This document shows positions 40,825 to 49,298 of a stretch of 64,000 nucleotides of DNA, piece by piece. Each line of letters starts with the position of its first letter. The stretch's first letter is position 1. The DNA lies in NCBI RefSeq assembly GCF_036178845.1, contig NZ_CP108070.1, positions 558,001 through 622,000 on the forward strand, read 5' to 3'. Origin of the DNA: Streptomyces sp. NBC_00271 (GTDB lineage: Bacteria; Actinomycetota; Actinomycetes; Streptomycetales; Streptomycetaceae). The notes below the pieces were generated by a model that saw only the letters and a list, made by a program, of their open reading frames with translations, made no database searches and had not been told where the DNA came from. The position numbers and the translations under genes are program-made.

Positions 40825-41625
40825 ATGCCCTCTTTGCGTACGCCCGTCGTCTTCATCCCCGGCCTCTGGGTCCACAGCATGTCGTGGGCACCCTGGATGG
40901 AATTCTTCAGGGACGCCGGCTACGACCCGATAGCGCCGGGGTGGCCGGGCCAGGCCGCGACGGTCGAAGAGACCCGACGTCACCCCGAAGCCCTCGCCGG
41001 CCACAGCTTCGGCGCGATTGTCGCCCACTACGAGCAGTTGATCGACGGCCTGGAGGCGCGGCCCATCATCATCGGGCACTCCTTCGGCGGAGCCGTCACC
41101 GAAAAGCTCCTCGGTCTCAACCGGGCCGCCGCGGCCGTCGCCGTGGACGCCGCGCAGATCAAGGGCGTCAGGCCGGTGCCGCTCGCGATGCTGCGCAGCG
41201 CATTTCCCGGTCTGAAGAACCCAGCCAACAGCAAGCGTGCCGTTTCTCTGACGCGCGAGCAGTTCCGTTACGGCTTCGGAAACGCCGTCAGCGCACTGGA
41301 GTCCGATGCACTCCACCAGCGGTGGAGTATCCCCGGCCCGGCCAAGCCACTGTTCGAGGCGTCAGTGATGAACTTCTCGCCCAACTCGCCCCTCAAGGTC
41401 GACACACGCAACGACGACCGCGGCCCGCTGCTGCTGATCACGGGAGGGAAGGACCACACCGTTCCCCCTGCCATTTCGAGGGCGACCTTCAAGCAGTACC
41501 GGCATTCGAAGGCCGTCACCGAACTCAAGGAATTCTCCGACCGCGGCCACTCCCTCACCATCGACCACGGATGGCGTGAGGTGGCCGAGTTCTCTCTCAA
41601 GTGGCTGCAGCGAAAGGGCTACTGA
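40825..41625 (+). CDS. alpha/beta hydrolase
   Basis: A 266-residue protein from ATG 40825 (GAAGGAAC upstream). The elbow is IIGHSFGGAV with a Ser nucleophile; ITGGKDHTVPP carries the acid and RGHSLTIDHGW the His. The early IPGLWVHSMSWAPWMEFF is common in this branch of Streptomyces hydrolases. No signal peptide: cytoplasmic. Substrate unknown. A second SFG-like site at AGHSFGAIV lies in an inserted repeat of the motif, an oddity worth noting. Confidence 0.85.
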   Translation: MPSLRTPVVFIPGLWVHSMSWAPWMEFFRDAGYDPIAPGWPGQAATVEETRRHPEALAGHSFGAIVAHYEQLIDGLEARPIIIGHSFGGAVTEKLLGLNRAAAAVAVDAAQIKGVRPVPLAMLRSAFPGLKNPANSKRAVSLTREQFRYGFGNAVSALESDALHQRWSIPGPAKPLFEASVMNFSPNSPLKVDTRNDDRGPLLLITGGKDHTVPPAISRATFKQYRHSKAVTELKEFSDRGHSLTIDHGWREVAEFSLKWLQRKGY

Positions 41626-41754
41626 CCGCCTCGCACTTTGGGCCGCGAAGGCAGGACGGCGACCTGCAGAACGTTCGCCGAGGAAGACTTCCAGGTGCCG
41701 GTACCGACGCCACCTGGAGGAGCCAACGCTCCGATAAGCAACAGAACGGACATC

Positions 41755-42576
41755 ATGAACCGCACTCGCAGTGTCGTTGCCGCGGTTGCCGCAGCCGCCG
41801 GCGCCCTGGTCCTGATAGCCGACCCCGCAGGCGCCGCCCAGGCCTCGGACCCTACGCACTACGTCCGGCCGACCATCGTCCTGGTCCACGGGGCCTGGGC
41901 GGACGGCTCCAGTTGGAACGCCGTCACCAAGCGGCTGCAGCACCAGGGCTACACCGTCAAGGTTCCGCCCAACACCCTCAGAGGAGTCGCGACGGACTCC
42001 GAGAACCTCAAGGCCTACCTGAGCACCATCAACGGCCCCATCGTCCTGGTCGGTCACTCCTACGGCGGCATGGTCATCTCCAACGCCGCCACGGGCAACA
42101 AGAACGTCAAGTCCCTGGTCTACGTCGACGCCTACATTCCCGACGCCGGTGAGACGCTCGGACAGCTCACGGGCGCCGAAGAAGGATCGGCACTGAACGT
42201 GCCCGATCCCAGCACAGTGTTCAACTTCGTGCCCATCCCCAACGGCGGCGGCAACGTCGACCTCTATGTCAAGCCCGAACTCTTCCCGCAGATCTTCGCC
42301 GCAGGCATCGACCCGGACAAGGCAGCCGTCCTCGCTGCCTCCCAGCGCCCGCTGGCCGCCAGCGCTCTCGAGGAGCCCTCGGGCACACCCGCCTGGAAGA
42401 GCATCCCCTCCTGGGCCCTGATCGGCACCGCCGACAAGGTGCTGCCGCCTGCCGAACAGACGTACCTGACCAACCGCGCACACGCGCACACCGTCAAGGT
42501 CAACGCCCCGCACCTGTCCATGGTCGCTAAGCCGGACGTCGTGACCGACCTGATCACGGACGCTGCACGGCACTGA
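41755..42576 (+). CDS. secreted alpha/beta hydrolase
   Basis: A 273-residue protein from ATG 41755. A Sec signal peptide comes first (about 1-30, VVAAVAAAAGALVLIADPAG). The hydrolase core has LVHGAWADGSSWNAV, LVGHSYGGMVISNA (Ser nucleophile) and LIGTADKVLPP, with His in NAPHLSMVAKP. It resembles the esterase group of small-molecule hydrolases (HNL/methylesterase-like). Exported. Last gene of the run that starts with the carbonic anhydrases. Confidence 0.85.
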   Translation: MNRTRSVVAAVAAAAGALVLIADPAGAAQASDPTHYVRPTIVLVHGAWADGSSWNAVTKRLQHQGYTVKVPPNTLRGVATDSENLKAYLSTINGPIVLVGHSYGGMVISNAATGNKNVKSLVYVDAYIPDAGETLGQLTGAEEGSALNVPDPSTVFNFVPIPNGGGNVDLYVKPELFPQIFAAGIDPDKAAVLAASQRPLAASALEEPSGTPAWKSIPSWALIGTADKVLPPAEQTYLTNRAHAHTVKVNAPHLSMVAKPDVVTDLITDAARH

Positions 42577-42667
42577 CCCACAAGCCGGCGAGGCGCACCG
42601 AACCTCCCCCGGCGGTGCGCCTCGCCACCCCTCCACAGCGCAGCCGCGGCCTCTCCGCCCGGGCCCG

Positions 42668-43102
42668 GCCGAGTCCTACAAGCTGCTGCGCATGGCGCTG
42701 GAGCGGAGCAGCAAGGTGGCTGTGGCGAAGTTCGCCTCACCTGCCGAGCCGGCCCCGGAGGCGGTGACGGTGACCAATGCGGAGATCTCGGAAGCTGAAC
42801 AGCTCATCGCCGGGATGACCCGCGACGACCTCGTCGGAGACGAGTTCACCGACCGCTACACGGAGGCCGCGGAGCAGATGCTCGACGCGAAGCGTGAGCA
42901 CCGCGAACCGCCCAGGGCTCCCGCGGAGCCGACGGAAACGGGCAGGGTCGTCGACCTGATGGTCGCCCTGCAGGAGAGCGTCCGCAAGGCGCAGGCCGCA
43001 CGCGGTGAGGACAGCCGTGACGAGGTCCATGAGATGCCCGAGTCGAATCCGAAGAAGACCATGGCCGCGAAGAAGCCGAGCCGTCGGCAACGCGGAGGGT
43101 GA
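42668..43102 (+). pseudogene. Ku gene fragment with internal deletion
   Basis: The plus strand reads SYKLLRMALERSSKVAVAKF, after which about 35 residues of Ku are missing, and then VTVTNAEISEAEQLIAGMTR, DEFTDRYTEAAEQMLDAKRE, VVDLMVALQESVRKAQAARG and a Lys-rich end (MAAKKPSRRQRGG). The N-terminal half of Ku is absent. It lies just after the secreted hydrolase gene. Not a working Ku. Confidence 0.85.
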
Positions 43103-43212
43103 CCCGCCGGCGCTCTGCTGGGTGCCGATCACGAGGGGTCTCGGCCGTGCGACCACTGCCTTATGTGTGATGCAACCGGTGACGAGAGGAATTCCCCGCG
43201 GCGTCCGGCCCG

Positions 43213-43671
43213 TCAGGCCTCGGGTCCCGCCATCGACCATCCCGGCGTGTTGGGCGTCCAGTGAAGCCCTCCGCTGCCGATCGCTTCTCCGCACTCGCCG
43301 CACACAGTGCTCGGCCGGACCCGGTGGCCATGGTGTTCCAGGATCATGGGCGGCTCGGCGACGGCCCATCGGTCGCCCCAGGCCAGGAGGCTGACGAGCA
43401 GGGGTAGGAGTTCTCTGCCCGACTCGGTGAGGTGGTACTCGAATCGGGTGGCCTGATACTCGTGCTTTTCGAGAATGCCTTCGGCCACGAGAGATTTGAG
43501 TCGCGCGGCGAGACGGTCGCGCGGTGCTCCGGTGTTGCGGGCGATCTGGCTGAAGCGCCGGTTGCCGAACATGATCTCGCGGGCGATCAGCAACGACCAA
43601 CGGTCGCCGACGAGCTCCAGCGTGGCCGCGACCGCGCAGGGCCTTCCGGGGACTTCGGGAAAATCGGGCAT
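43213..43671 (-). CDS. HxlR-type regulator
   Basis: A 152-residue protein from ATG 43671 (AATLELVGDRWSLLIAREIM, FSQIARNTGAPRDRLAARLK, EGILEKHEYQATRFEYHLTE). The winged helix is typical and the tail has CGECGEAIG. A perfect operator lies 20 bases upstream (43690-43710), so autoregulation is likely. The VOC gene with its own operator is divergent at 43858. Confidence 0.9.
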   Translation of the reverse strand: MPDFPEVPGRPCAVAATLELVGDRWSLLIAREIMFGNRRFSQIARNTGAPRDRLAARLKSLVAEGILEKHEYQATRFEYHLTESGRELLPLLVSLLAWGDRWAVAEPPMILEHHGHRVRPSTVCGECGEAIGSGGLHWTPNTPGWSMAGPEA

Positions 43672-43689
43672 GTTTCAGCGTATCAACTT

Positions 43690-43710
43690 ACGGTTTGTGT
43701 ATCAAACCGT
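43690..43710. promoter_or_regulatory. HxlR operator at the regulator promoter
   Basis: ACGGTTTG, TGTAT, CAAACCGT: a perfect 8-bp inverted repeat, the best instance of the GGTTTG-N5-CAAACC motif in the window. Confidence 0.75.
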
Positions 43711-43823
43711 TCATTGCGGACCGCGATTCTGCGCAAGCCGGGATGATCTCGCCTTCGCGCCACGGCGAACTTGGGCGGAGTGCCCCGCGGGCCACCTCGG
43801 AGGCGGTCTGCCCGCGCTATTAT

Positions 43824-43840
43824 GGTTTGAAAACCAAACT
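43824..43840. promoter_or_regulatory. HxlR operator at the VOC gene
   Basis: GGTTTG, AAAAC, CAAACT. It lies 18 bases before the VOC start codon and covers the region just in front of its GGAGG ribosome binding site. Confidence 0.7.
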
Positions 43841-43857
43841 AAACTGGAGGACGGTCC

Positions 43858-44274
43858 ATGACTGCTCGAGTCACTCCCTACCTCAACTTCGGCGGCAACG
43901 CGCGGGAAGCGATGGAGTTCTACCACTCGGTCTTCGGCGGCACCCTGGACATCACCACGTACGCGGATCTGCACCGCGCGGAGGACGCCGGCCAGGAGAA
44001 CCTGGTCGCGCACTCGATGCTGAAAGGCGCCGTCGGCGTCGCCCTCATGGGATCGGACACCACGACCCCGGAAGCACATGGACCCGGCGGCTCCTTCTCC
44101 GTGGCCCTCGGAGGCGACGAGACGCACCTCACCGCCTACTGGCACCGGCTCTCCGACGGCGGAACCGTGACGGTGCCCTTCGCCAAGTCCGCGTGGGGCG
44201 CGCTGCACGGACAGTGCGTCGACAGGTTCGGGACCTCCTGGCTGGTGAACGTGACGGCGAGCTCACCTTCCTGA
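43858..44274 (+). CDS. VOC-superfamily (PhnB-like) protein
   Basis: A 138-residue protein from ATG 43858 with GGAGGACGG upstream. The PhnB-type glyoxalase fold shows in PYLNFGGNAREAMEFYHSVF, GGTLDITTY, ALMGSD, LGGDETHLTAYW and a closing VDRFGTSWLVN. Proteins of this kind are often 3-demethylubiquinone methyltransferase-like or resistance/detoxification proteins that bind a small molecule. Its promoter carries an HxlR operator. Confidence 0.85.
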   Translation: MTARVTPYLNFGGNAREAMEFYHSVFGGTLDITTYADLHRAEDAGQENLVAHSMLKGAVGVALMGSDTTTPEAHGPGGSFSVALGGDETHLTAYWHRLSDGGTVTVPFAKSAWGALHGQCVDRFGTSWLVNVTASSPS

Positions 44275-44312
44275 GGGTTCGTCACCTCACGCTCACCATG
44301 GCGTCATCGGCC

Positions 44313-44351
44313 CTCCTGCCCGAGATCGGAATTCGAGGTCTCGGGCAGGAG
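44313..44351. terminator. bidirectional hairpin
   Basis: CTCCTGCCCGAGA, 13-base loop, TCTCGGGCAGGAG, followed by TTTCTT. It lies between the convergent VOC and MFS genes. Confidence 0.8.
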
Positions 44352-44378
44352 TTTCTTCTGCCGCGAACGGCGGGATCC

Positions 44379-45833
44379 TCAGCGCGCGGAGGGCGCGGAA
44401 ACCGACCTCAGACGCGGCAGGGCCTGGACAACGCCCGCGGCGAGGCCGAGAGCCGCGAAGACCCACCAGATGTGCTGGAAATTGTCCACTCCGGGGCCCA
44501 TTTTCGAAGTTCCCAGGAGAGCGACGAAGATGCTGACTCCCAGAACTGCCCCGAGCTGCCTGAAACTGGAGTTGATCGCGGATCCGACGGCGAACTGCGC
44601 CGGGGGAAGTTTCGCGACAGCAGCGCCGGACTGCACAGGCAGGGTGAGACCGATACCCAGTCCGGTGAGCAGAGTCCACGGAAGCCAGTGGGCCACCCAG
44701 TGCGGCGAGGAGTCGACGAAAAGAGCGAAGCCGAGGCAGCCGAGTGTCCAGGCGACGGCGCCTGCGAAAAGTACGCGTCGATGTCCGACAACGGTGGCCA
44801 GCTTGGTCGTGGAGCGCGCGATGATGGTGACGACGATCGGCCCGGCGGAACTGGCGAGCGCTGCGCGCAGTACCGAGTAGTGCCATTCCACCTGAAGGAA
44901 GATCAGATTGGCCAGCAGAAGGCCGAAGAACGCTGTCGAGAACAGGAGCGTCGCGGTGTTGATCTCCGAGAACTGACGCTCCTTGAAGAGCGCGAGATCC
45001 ATCACCGGCCGTGCGGCCTTCGATGTACGCCACAGGAAGACGGGAAGAGCCAGGGCCGCCGCAACGAATCCGATCACCACCCACGAATCGGACCATCCAC
45101 GAGAAGGTCCCTCGATGATGGAGAAGCTGAGAAGCGCAGGAATCGCTGCCACGAGGAGCGCCCCGAGAGGATCGGGAAGGCCGGAGGCCTGCGGGTCACG
45201 GGACTCGTGGAGCAGACGTCTGCCGAGCGCCACGATCACTGCCGCGATCGGCACGTTGACCAGGAAGATCCATCGCCATGACGCGTACTCGGTGAGCAGC
45301 GCTCCGAGCGTGGGACCGACCGCTGCCGCCGCGGCGGCCATCGCACCCCAGACGCCGATTGCGACATGTCGGCGGGCGGCGTGGAACTCGTGAAGGACGA
45401 GCGCCAGCGAGGACGGCACGACAAGGGCGGCGAAGACCGCTTGCAGCGCGCGGGCGGTGATCAGTACTCCCGCACTCGGCGCCAGCCCGCACAGCGCACT
45501 CATGAGCGCGAATCCGGTGATGCCCACGATGAATATGTTCTTGCGCCCGTAGCGGTCGGCTACCCGGCCTGCCGGGATGAGCATCGCCGCGAACACCAGG
45601 CTGTATGCATTGAGAACCCACGCCAAATGCCCGGCTGTGGTGTTGAAACTGTGGCTGATGGTCTGGAAGGCGATGTTCACAATCGTGGTGTCGAGAAAAA
45701 CCACGAAAGCGCCGAGGCTGCCCAGGGCCAACACCCAACCAGCCCGTCGATTGTTCGCGGGCCCCTCATCCCGGGGGCTGTCGTCGACAGTGTTCTGGTT
45801 CTCCCCCGCGGGGGCGGGCTGCGCATTGTTCAC
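44379..45833 (-). CDS. MFS drug exporter (EmrB/QacA type)
   Basis: A 484-residue transporter. GTG 45833 is preferred (GAGGAG ten bases upstream); a longer ATG start at 45869 would lack a binding site. Fourteen hydrophobic segments are expected. Motif C-like and D1 signatures of DHA2 exporters are visible: VFLDTTIVNIAFQTI near the start, GRVADRYGRKNIF (motif A) and VGPTLGALLTEYASWRWIF (motif C). Predicted to export hydrophobic toxicants by proton antiport. The HxlR operator at 45896 lies in its promoter. Confidence 0.9.
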   Translation of the reverse strand: MNNAQPAPAGENQNTVDDSPRDEGPANNRRAGWVLALGSLGAFVVFLDTTIVNIAFQTISHSFNTTAGHLAWVLNAYSLVFAAMLIPAGRVADRYGRKNIFIVGITGFALMSALCGLAPSAGVLITARALQAVFAALVVPSSLALVLHEFHAARRHVAIGVWGAMAAAAAAVGPTLGALLTEYASWRWIFLVNVPIAAVIVALGRRLLHESRDPQASGLPDPLGALLVAAIPALLSFSIIEGPSRGWSDSWVVIGFVAAALALPVFLWRTSKAARPVMDLALFKERQFSEINTATLLFSTAFFGLLLANLIFLQVEWHYSVLRAALASSAGPIVVTIIARSTTKLATVVGHRRVLFAGAVAWTLGCLGFALFVDSSPHWVAHWLPWTLLTGLGIGLTLPVQSGAAVAKLPPAQFAVGSAINSSFRQLGAVLGVSIFVALLGTSKMGPGVDNFQHIWWVFAALGLAAGVVQALPRLRSVSAPSAR

Positions 45834-45895
45834 CGTACACAACTCCTCATGTCTTGTTGTGAGCTGCAACTTGCTCGGGTACGGTAACAGTGCAC

Positions 45896-45912
45896 GGTTT
45901 GAAACTCAAACC
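45896..45912. promoter_or_regulatory. HxlR operator at the MFS gene
   Basis: GGTTTG, AAACT, CAAACC. About 63 bases upstream of the exporter start. The rest of 45913-46150 holds no supported gene; it should contain the promoter of the PIG-L gene. Confidence 0.7.
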
Positions 45913-46150
45913 ATTCAATCTCGCAGTGCCGTATGAGGAGGCGGTGAATGATCGACTGGAAGCGACCGGCCGGGCAGCCCATTTCACCGCCCGGAATCGG
46001 CCGACGTGGCATCTGCCCGCGCTCCGGTTCCCGCCGAATCTGTCGGTACGTCACACACAGGTCCAGTAACGGCTGTCAAGCGAAGCGGCGACACACATCG
46101 ATACGACACGTATCGATCCAGTTCCGTCGCACCAGAGAGAAGCGCTCACA

Positions 46151-47029
46151 TTGAATACATCGGAGACCCGCCGGCCGACGCTGATGGTCGTGCACGCGCA
46201 CCCGGACGACGAGGCCAGCCAGACAGGCGGCACACTCGCGCGATACGCGGCTGCGGGCGTCCGGACAGTCCTTGTCACTTGCACCGATGGCGGACAGGGT
46301 GACGGAGTCGACGGCCGCAAACCCGGCCACCACGACCACCGGCCCGAGGAGGTCGCCGCACGGCGCGCCCACGAGCTCGCCATATCCGGTGCCGCACTGG
46401 GTGTGAGTCACCTGATTCGGCTGGACCATCCGGACTCCGGGCTGCCCGACTCCCCCGACGACATCGACCCTCGTGCGTTCAGCAGGCTCGACGGCGAGCC
46501 GGTCGTCCGGCAGCTCGAAGCCCTCATGCACGAGTACCGGCCGGATGTCCTGGTGACCTATCCCCCCAACGGGCTTTCGAACCACCCGGATCATGTCCGT
46601 ACGCACGACCTCACGACCGCCGCGTTCGAGCGCATTCGGACGGCCGGCGGCTTCCCTGTCCAGGGAGGTGCCGGCACGCGTACCGGCCGGCGCCTGCCGA
46701 AGCTGTACCACATCGCCCTCTCCGTCTCCCGCCTCGCGGCGGTACGAACCCTGGCGCAGGCTTCCCTCGGTCCTGACGCCTGGACTCCCCCGCTGGACAT
46801 GGGCGTTGACGATGACGACGTCACCACCGTCGTGGACATCTCCGGGTTCTGGGACCAGAAGCTTCGGGCGCTGGCGGCACACGCCAGCCAGTCGGACGCT
46901 CAGGCCCTGCTGGGGATGTTGAGCCTGACCGGTCGTGAGAACCCTGTCGAGGAGTACGTACGAGCCGACCCACCGTGGACTGGCGGAGAGCAGGAGAACG
47001 ACCTCTTCCAGGGCGTCGAGGGCGGTTGA
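46151..47029 (+). CDS. PIG-L family deacetylase (MshB-like)
   Basis: A 292-residue protein. The first codon is TTG 46151 (the only start that keeps the family N terminus). It has the zinc motif VVHAHPDDE and SNHPDHVRTHD, with TDGGQGDGVDGR and RLDHPDSGL between, matching actinobacterial LmbE/MshB-type N-acetylglucosamine deacetylases such as mycothiol S-conjugate amidase. A mycothiol conjugate as substrate would fit the surrounding exporter and glyoxalase-like genes. Confidence 0.85.
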   Translation: MNTSETRRPTLMVVHAHPDDEASQTGGTLARYAAAGVRTVLVTCTDGGQGDGVDGRKPGHHDHRPEEVAARRAHELAISGAALGVSHLIRLDHPDSGLPDSPDDIDPRAFSRLDGEPVVRQLEALMHEYRPDVLVTYPPNGLSNHPDHVRTHDLTTAAFERIRTAGGFPVQGGAGTRTGRRLPKLYHIALSVSRLAAVRTLAQASLGPDAWTPPLDMGVDDDDVTTVVDISGFWDQKLRALAAHASQSDAQALLGMLSLTGRENPVEEYVRADPPWTGGEQENDLFQGVEGG

Positions 47030-47133
47030 TCTCCGCCTCCCGCCGTCCCGGGCCTGCCGCGGATGCCGGGGGCACCCGTGCGGATGGGTATTCACGGCCG
47101 ACCTCACCACGGCCGACCCCTCCCGCGGCGGCC

Positions 47134-47174
47134 GGCCGTGCTGCTCCCGCGGCGGGCGCGGGAGCAGCACGGCC
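47134..47174. terminator. bidirectional hairpin with 17-bp stem
   Basis: GGCCGTGCTGCTCCCGC, seven-base loop, GCGGGAGCAGCACGGCC, between the convergent PIG-L and nitrilase genes. One of the longest perfect stems in the window. Confidence 0.85.
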
Positions 47175-47183
47175 AGGAGCGGC

Positions 47184-48164
47184 TCACTCCGCGGTGGAAG
47201 AGCCCTCTTCCACCGCACGAGCGCTGCGGACCAGAGCCTGAGCACCGCGCTCGTGGATATGGGCTGTCGGTGTGCGGTCGATCTGCAGGCTGAGGAGTTC
47301 AGGGCGGCTGTAGTGGCCGCGCGAGTCCATCAGGCGCTTGCGCTGGTCGATCAGTCCGAAGTCCAGGTCGGCGATGACCTCGCCCTCGCCGGAGGTGAGC
47401 GGTTCTCCGAGAACGCGTCCTTCGGGATCGACGATCGCGGTGAAGAACCCCCCGGACAGCGCGGGACCACCGGTGTCCTCGGCGATGCGCCCCACCTGGT
47501 CCTTGTCGAGCCATGCGGTTGCGCAGACGACGAAGCAGGCAGCTTCCAGGGCATGCTGACGAATATTGACCTCGATCTGCTCCGCAAACAGCGCGCCGCC
47601 GAAGGAACCGGGGTACATCGCGGCGTGGATCTGCTCGCCGTCGGCGATCAGGGCATAGCGGGCCAGGGGCTGGTAGTGCTCCCAGCAGGCAAGCTGGCCG
47701 ACGCGGCCCACGGCGCTGTCCACCGCGCGCAGGCCGGAGGCGTCGCCCTGCCCCCAGACGAGCCTCTCGTGATAGGTCGGCGTGATCTTGCGGCGGCGCT
47801 GGATCAGCGTGCCGTCCGCGTCGAACAGGAGCTGCGTGTTGTAGATGGTCCCGCCGTCACGCTCGTTGACGCCGATCGATACGACCATGTGCGCCTCTCG
47901 CGCGGCCTGGGCGATGGCATCGGTCTCGGCGGACGGCACGGTCACCGACTCCTCGAGCAGGCGCAGCGGCTCCTTGGCCATGGCGTAGGGCGCCTGCACG
48001 AAGGAGAAGTACGGGTAGTAGGGGATGACGGTCTCGGGGAAGACCGCGTACTGAACCCCCTTCGTGCCCAGCTCGCGGATCTTCTCAACGACCTTTTCGA
48101 CGGTACCCGCGCGGCTGTAGAGCACGGGGCTGATCTGGACTGCGGCAGCCTTCACAACGGTCAT
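47184..48164 (-). CDS. nitrilase (aliphatic/arylaceto type)
   Basis: A 326-residue protein from ATG 48164. The catalytic triad is complete: Glu in [15 protein letters not shown], Lys in [16 protein letters not shown] and Cys in [15 protein letters not shown]. The family-specific [13 protein letters not shown] follows. The pattern is that of true nitrilases (nitrile to acid and ammonia) such as Nit6803-like enzymes rather than amidases. Cytoplasmic, normally an oligomer. It is divergent from the second HxlR gene, which probably controls it. Confidence 0.9.
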   Translation of the reverse strand: MTVVKAAAVQISPVLYSRAGTVEKVVEKIRELGTKGVQYAVFPETVIPYYPYFSFVQAPYAMAKEPLRLLEESVTVPSAETDAIAQAAREAHMVVSIGVNERDGGTIYNTQLLFDADGTLIQRRRKITPTYHERLVWGQGDASGLRAVDSAVGRVGQLACWEHYQPLARYALIADGEQIHAAMYPGSFGGALFAEQIEVNIRQHALEAACFVVCATAWLDKDQVGRIAEDTGGPALSGGFFTAIVDPEGRVLGEPLTSGEGEVIADLDFGLIDQRKRLMDSRGHYSRPELLSLQIDRTPTAHIHERGAQALVRSARAVEEGSSTAE

Positions 48165-48383
48165 GGTGCGGTTCCTTCTCGGTATGGGGGGTCATCACTT
48201 GAGGCTCTGAGTGGGCCCGCTCAGGTAGACGAACCCGCACAGCGCCGGGACCTGGTCGATCGCGGGGACATGTCGTGAGCCGGCATGGCGGCGATCACGG
48301 CCCCGACGAACAGGTCCTGCACTGCGCTGAGCGGGGGTTCCCGGAACGGCCGGTGGTGATTCGACGACCCCTCCGACTAATAT

Positions 48384-48437
48384 GGTTTGAATGTCAAACC
48401 AATCGCAGCATACACATCCTGGTTTGGAAAACAAACC
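48384..48437. promoter_or_regulatory. two HxlR operators around the regulator start
   Basis: GGTTTG, AATGT, CAAACC (48384-48400) and GGTTTG, GAAAA, CAAACC (48421-48437), centre-to-centre 37 bases. The first overlaps the ATG at 48391; the second would lie inside the coding sequence if that ATG is used. They may also control the divergent nitrilase gene (start 48164). Confidence 0.7.
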
Positions 48438-48861
48438 GAAGCGGGATTCGTTGGCAGCCGCGCTCGACGCGGTCAGCGACCGGTGGTCCCTGCACATCGT
48501 GCGTGCCGTGGCCTTCGGAGCGTCGCGCTACACGGACATCCTGCGAGCAGTGGGAGCACCGAGAGACGTCCTGTCCTCCCGGCTTCGAAAACTCACCGCG
48601 TCCGGGATCCTGCGGCCCCGCTCACCGGAGAAGGGCCGGCTGGCCGGGTACGAGCTGACCCAGAAGGGTCGCGACCTCGGGCAGGTCGTCCTGGTGCTCA
48701 AACGGTGGGGCGACGCCCACGGCGGGGATGACCTGCCTCCGGTCGACTTCATCCACGACGTCTGCGGCGAGGTGTTCGTCGCCGAGGTCCACTGCCGGGC
48801 CTGCGGGAAACCGATCCGGTCTGGCGAGTTCTCCGTCCACCGCGCGTCCCAGGACTGCTGA
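48391..48861 (+). CDS. HxlR-type regulator
   Basis: Up to 156 residues (ALDAVSDRWSLHIVRAVAFG, YTDILRAVGAPRDVLSSRLR, SGILRPRSPEKGRLAGYELT, and a tail with DVCGEVFVAEVHCRACGKP). ATG 48391 overlaps operator 1, giving a leaderless-looking gene; a TTG at 48424 with the protein starting ENKPKRDSL is an alternative that puts operator 1 upstream, though operator 2 would then overlap it. It shares its operators with the set at 43.7-45.9 kb, so the two HxlR proteins may cross-regulate. Confidence 0.85.
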   Translation: MSNQSQHTHPGLENKPKRDSLAAALDAVSDRWSLHIVRAVAFGASRYTDILRAVGAPRDVLSSRLRKLTASGILRPRSPEKGRLAGYELTQKGRDLGQVVLVLKRWGDAHGGDDLPPVDFIHDVCGEVFVAEVHCRACGKPIRSGEFSVHRASQDC

Positions 48862-49298
48862 CGCCCCGGAGCCGAATCGCGATCCCTGCGACTGGCGCCC
48901 CGACCGGTGGGTCACCGCCCGACTGCCGTGGCCCCGCATGGCCCACGCCGAGCGACGGTCCCCGCCCTCCAGGCCGTTCGCCGATCCGTGAAGAACAGCT
49001 GCACTCCGCCCCCGGGCGACTAGGCAGATCGAGAAACCCGACAGCCACCCTGTCCGACCAGTACGGAAGCGACCACGGCAACGTTGCGAACTCACCCGTA
49101 AGAGACAGCCGCACCCAAAAGCGCCTCACGTATTCGCACAAATATTCGAACACGGTCTACGGTGAAGAGCAGGCACCGGAGGAGAGGGACGGCAAGGGAG
49201 CAATCACCCATGACATACCTGCACGTCTCCTGCCCGCGCGCGGCCATCATCCGAGACACACTGAAGCGTCTGGTGAACCCGGGAAGTGCAGGGTGATC
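48862..49298. other. gap before the second polymerase
   Basis: No large gene. A 28-residue open frame begins at 49210 (MTYLHVSCPRAAIIR) after an AGGAGAGGG sequence and might be the start of the polymerase gene separated by damage. A weak LexA-like half site (ATTCGAAC at 49147) lies upstream, but its partner half is poor. Confidence 0.4.

Noticed and set aside
44293..45096. Frames inside the MFS gene on either strand
   Set aside because: The MFS frame has consistent hydrophobic segments and family motifs; the alternatives do not.
49131..49165. LexA-type box before the second polymerase
   Set aside because: Only one good half site (ATTCGAAC); the partner half is poor, so no feature was called.
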